A DNA stretch of 64,000 bases from Actinomycetes bacterium (GTDB lineage Bacteria; Actinomycetota; Thermoleophilia; Gaiellales; Gaiellaceae), in contig JAPOVR010000156.1 of assembly GCA_026708005.1 (NCBI GenBank), positions 1-64,000 on the forward strand, written 5' to 3'. Each line of letters starts with the position of its first letter. The stretch's first letter is position 1. Shown one piece after another: positions 62,061-64,000 of this stretch. Made by a program: the position numbers and the translations under genes. The notes beneath the pieces are model-generated. The model made no database searches and was not told the DNA's origin. It was given only the letters and a program-made list of their open reading frames with translations.

Positions 62061-62741
62061 CTATGCCGCCGTGATCCGCTGGCTGACCTGCGACAGGTAC
62101 TCGATCACGGTGTCTGCCCTCGTCACCTCCGCGTAGCGGCAGTGCACATCGCGCAGGTTAGACACATGCCGCTCCTCGCCCCAGTCACCGACGCAGTCTT
62201 CGGGAACCAGCGTCCTGTACCCGTGCGTGAAGGCATCGATCGTCGTCGCCCGGATACAGCCCGAGGTGGTGCAGCCCGTCACGATGACCGTGTCGCGCTG
62301 GTGCGCAGCGAGCAAGGACGGCAGCGGCGTGCCCGCGAAGATCGACGGCCAGTTCTTGACGAGGAGAATGTCCGACTCGTCCCACACCCGACCATCGACC
62401 TGGACGGATTTGCTGCCCTTGACGAGCTCGCGCATGCGCGGGATCTTGATCGTCCACATGCCGACATCGGTGCCGTCCTCGCGGAACGCAACGACCGTCT
62501 GGAACACCGGCACGCCGGCCGAGCGGGCGGCCGCGAGCACCCTGGCCGTGTTGGTGACGCCGCGGTCGATGAGAGGCGACGGGTCGTGGTCCCACTCCTC
62601 GGAGAGCTCGGCCTCGCGAGGCTGGGTGAAGGCGCACTGGAAGTCGACCACGAGCACGGCAGGCCGCTCTCCCGGCTCGATCGGGTTCTCGCCGAAGCCG
62701 TAGCTCAGCCACTCATCGTCTGCGCGAAACTCGACGGCCAT
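62061..62741 (-). CDS. Isochorismatase-fold cysteine hydrolase, N-carbamoylsarcosine amidase-like
   Basis: This 226-aa enzyme carries the complete triad of the family: Asp in VLVVDFQCAF near residue 34, Lys in DILLVKNWPS near 128, and Cys in VTGCTTSGCIRATTIDAF near 155. The sequence around the cysteine is that of N-carbamoylsarcosine amidohydrolases, which release ammonia and CO2 to give sarcosine. It heads the minus-strand operon of the DAO and AllA-like genes and is divergent from hyuA. Confidence 0.9.
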   Translation of the reverse strand: MAVEFRADDEWLSYGFGENPIEPGERPAVLVVDFQCAFTQPREAELSEEWDHDPSPLIDRGVTNTARVLAAARSAGVPVFQTVVAFREDGTDVGMWTIKIPRMRELVKGSKSVQVDGRVWDESDILLVKNWPSIFAGTPLPSLLAAHQRDTVIVTGCTTSGCIRATTIDAFTHGYRTLVPEDCVGDWGEERHVSNLRDVHCRYAEVTRADTVIEYLSQVSQRITAA

Positions 62742-62833
62742 CGCTGCCTCCTTGACGGTCCCGTTGGAGTCTACGCTGCATCGGGGCCCGTGCCCGCGCT
62801 CCGGCCTCCGTGCTTCGCCTACAGTTGACGGCC

Positions 62834-64000
62834 ATGAGACGGGTAGGAGTCGACGTCGGAGGGACGTTCACCGACCTCATCCTCGTGGATGAGGACAGCG
62901 GTCGGATCACGGTCGACAAAGTTCCGTCCACTCCTGATGACCCCGCTCGGGGTGTGGTTGAGGGAATCGACGGCCTCTGCGACAGGAGCAGCACCGCGCT
63001 CGGCGAGATCGACGGTGTCCTCCACGGCACGACGGTCGCAACGAACATCGTCCTCACCCACACCGGCGCAGAGGTCGGGATGATCACCACAGAGGGCTTC
63101 CGCGACATCATCCACATCGCGCGTCACCGAAAGCCCTACAGCTTCTCGCTCCAGCAGGAGCTTCCCTGGCAGTCGCGCCCGCTCGTGAAGCGACGGCACC
63201 GGCTCACGGTCGCCGAGCGGGTAACCGTTCCCGACGGCGATGTCTTGGTGGGGCTCGACGAGACAGAGGTACGCGAGCGGGTGCGGACACTGCGGGATGC
63301 CGGGGTTGAAGCCGTCGCGGTCTGCCTGCTGCACTCGTACCTCAACCCCGTGCACGAGCAGAGGATCAAGCAGATCGTGGAGGAGGAGTTTCCGGGCGCG
63401 TACCTCTCCGTCTCGAGCGAGGTCCTGCCTCTCTACCGGGAGTTCGAGCGGTTCTCGACCGTCTGCCTCAACGCGTACGTCGGCCCGAAGGTCGCGCGCT
63501 ACCTCGAGCGCTTCGACGACGCCCTCCGATCGCAGGGCTTCCAGCGCGAGGTGCAGCTCATGCAGTCCTCGGGAGGAATGACCACGGTTGAGTCCGGTAC
63601 ACAGCGGCCGGTCACGCTCATGATGTCTGGCCCGGTCGCAGGTCTCGTCGGCGGGATCTGGGCCGGGCGGCAAGCGGGGTTCGAGAACGTGATCACGCTC
63701 GACATGGGCGGCACGTCAGCGGACATCGGGGTCGCCCCACAGGGTCGGCTTGGTATGCGCCACCTGCTCGACACGAAGGTCGGCGACTACCAGGCGATGG
63801 TGCCGATGGTCGACATCGACACGATCGGTGCCGGCGGCGGCTCGATCGCCTATGTCGATGAGGGCGGCGTGTTCCGGGTCGGACCGCAGTCGGCCGGAGC
63901 CGATCCCGGGCCGGCCTGCTACGGCCGCGGCGGACCCGAGCCAACCTCGACCGATGCGCAGCTTCTGCTCGGAAGGCTACACCCCGACCGCGGCCTGCTC
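62834..64000 (+). CDS. hyuA: Hydantoinase/oxoprolinase subunit A, 5' part (runs off the window)
   Basis: From ATG 62834 the frame stays open through the window edge, 389 codons. N-terminal features are RVGVDVGGTFTDLILVDEDS (ATP-binding ASKHA motif), GVLHGTTVATNIVLTHTGAE, VGMITTEGFRDIIHIARHRK, LMQSSGGMTTVESGTQ and ITLDMGGTSADIGV. These belong to the HyuA subunit of ATP-dependent hydantoinases, N-methylhydantoinase and oxoprolinase. HyuB should follow right of the window. It is divergent from the N-carbamoylsarcosine-amidase-like gene, 92 bases away. Confidence 0.9.
   Translation, partial: MRRVGVDVGGTFTDLILVDEDSGRITVDKVPSTPDDPARGVVEGIDGLCDRSSTALGEIDGVLHGTTVATNIVLTHTGAEVGMITTEGFRDIIHIARHRKPYSFSLQQELPWQSRPLVKRRHRLTVAERVTVPDGDVLVGLDETEVRERVRTLRDAGVEAVAVCLLHSYLNPVHEQRIKQIVEEEFPGAYLSVSSEVLPLYREFERFSTVCLNAYVGPKVARYLERFDDALRSQGFQREVQLMQSSGGMTTVESGTQRPVTLMMSGPVAGLVGGIWAGRQAGFENVITLDMGGTSADIGVAPQGRLGMRHLLDTKVGDYQAMVPMVDIDTIGAGGGSIAYVDEGGVFRVGPQSAGADPGPACYGRGGPEPTSTDAQLLLGRLHPDRGLL

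Noticed and set aside
1-64000. CRISPR arrays, rRNA genes or insertion sequences
   Set aside because: No regularly spaced direct repeats, no rRNA-like sequence and no transposase were seen; the only mobile element is the integrase-bearing one at the left end.

Overview
The window is very GC-rich chromosomal DNA from a bacterium, most likely an actinomycete outside the classical Streptomyces/Mycobacterium groups; a Thermoleophilia-type lineage is my best guess. This is an inference from base composition, frequent GTG starts, long tightly overlapped operons, a K+-independent membrane pyrophosphatase, a Rex regulator, a GCS2-type glutamate-cysteine ligase and an S1 protein with a long acidic tail.

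Layout. Bases 1-5818 are the right end of an integrated element: poorly coding left part, a Toprim/RecA-type replication protein, a small excisionase and a tyrosine integrase ending 57 bases from the 3' end of a tRNA-Val gene, the presumed attachment site. Then come a DrrAB-like ABC exporter, PcrA helicase and a CinA-type protein. Bases 11074-16596 form a cobalamin-riboswitch-controlled operon: two DUF4430 proteins, a complete ECF transporter (T, fused A1-A2, S) and an exported alpha/alpha-barrel repeat protein. The extracellular parts look like a transcobalamin cut into separate polypeptides, which makes this operon one of the two most interesting loci. Bases 16.7-28 kb hold a VanZ-like protein, a HAD-like protein, a DUF192 lipoprotein, a molybdopterin oxidoreductase, the H+-pyrophosphatase, an exported cysteine-rich repeat protein, an MTAP-type phosphorylase, GCS2 ligase and a glycosyltransferase.

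At 28.1-29.6 kb an ECF sigma factor carries an in-frame amber codon, and its anti-sigma partner is shifted out of frame by two 35-base tandem repeats. At 30.4-34.9 kb a compact operon encodes an FmdB-like protein, a type-4 uracil-DNA glycosylase, TsaE, TsaB, RimI, TsaD, a glutaredoxin-like protein and Rex. The glutaredoxin-like gene has a UGA exactly where the first cysteine of its CHLC motif belongs, followed at once by an 11-bp perfect hairpin, so I read it as a selenoprotein. Pantothenate genes panC-panB, uvrA, nagA, a phosphoesterase, a CapA-like protein, an MscS channel, and the block uvrB-coaE-rpsA-polA follow. The right end holds an amidase, an FAD-linked oxidase, a cytochrome c, and a catabolic cluster (AllA-like, DAO-type oxidoreductase, N-carbamoylsarcosine-amidase-like hydrolase, divergent HyuA) that would fit N-methylhydantoin/creatinine or related ureide breakdown.

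Five long intergenic gaps (about 29.6-30.4, 37.4-38.5, 44.7-45.4, 56.7-57.5 and 59.5-60.1 kb) contain no convincing gene, and each carries one copy of a related element of about 70-90 bases whose function is unknown.
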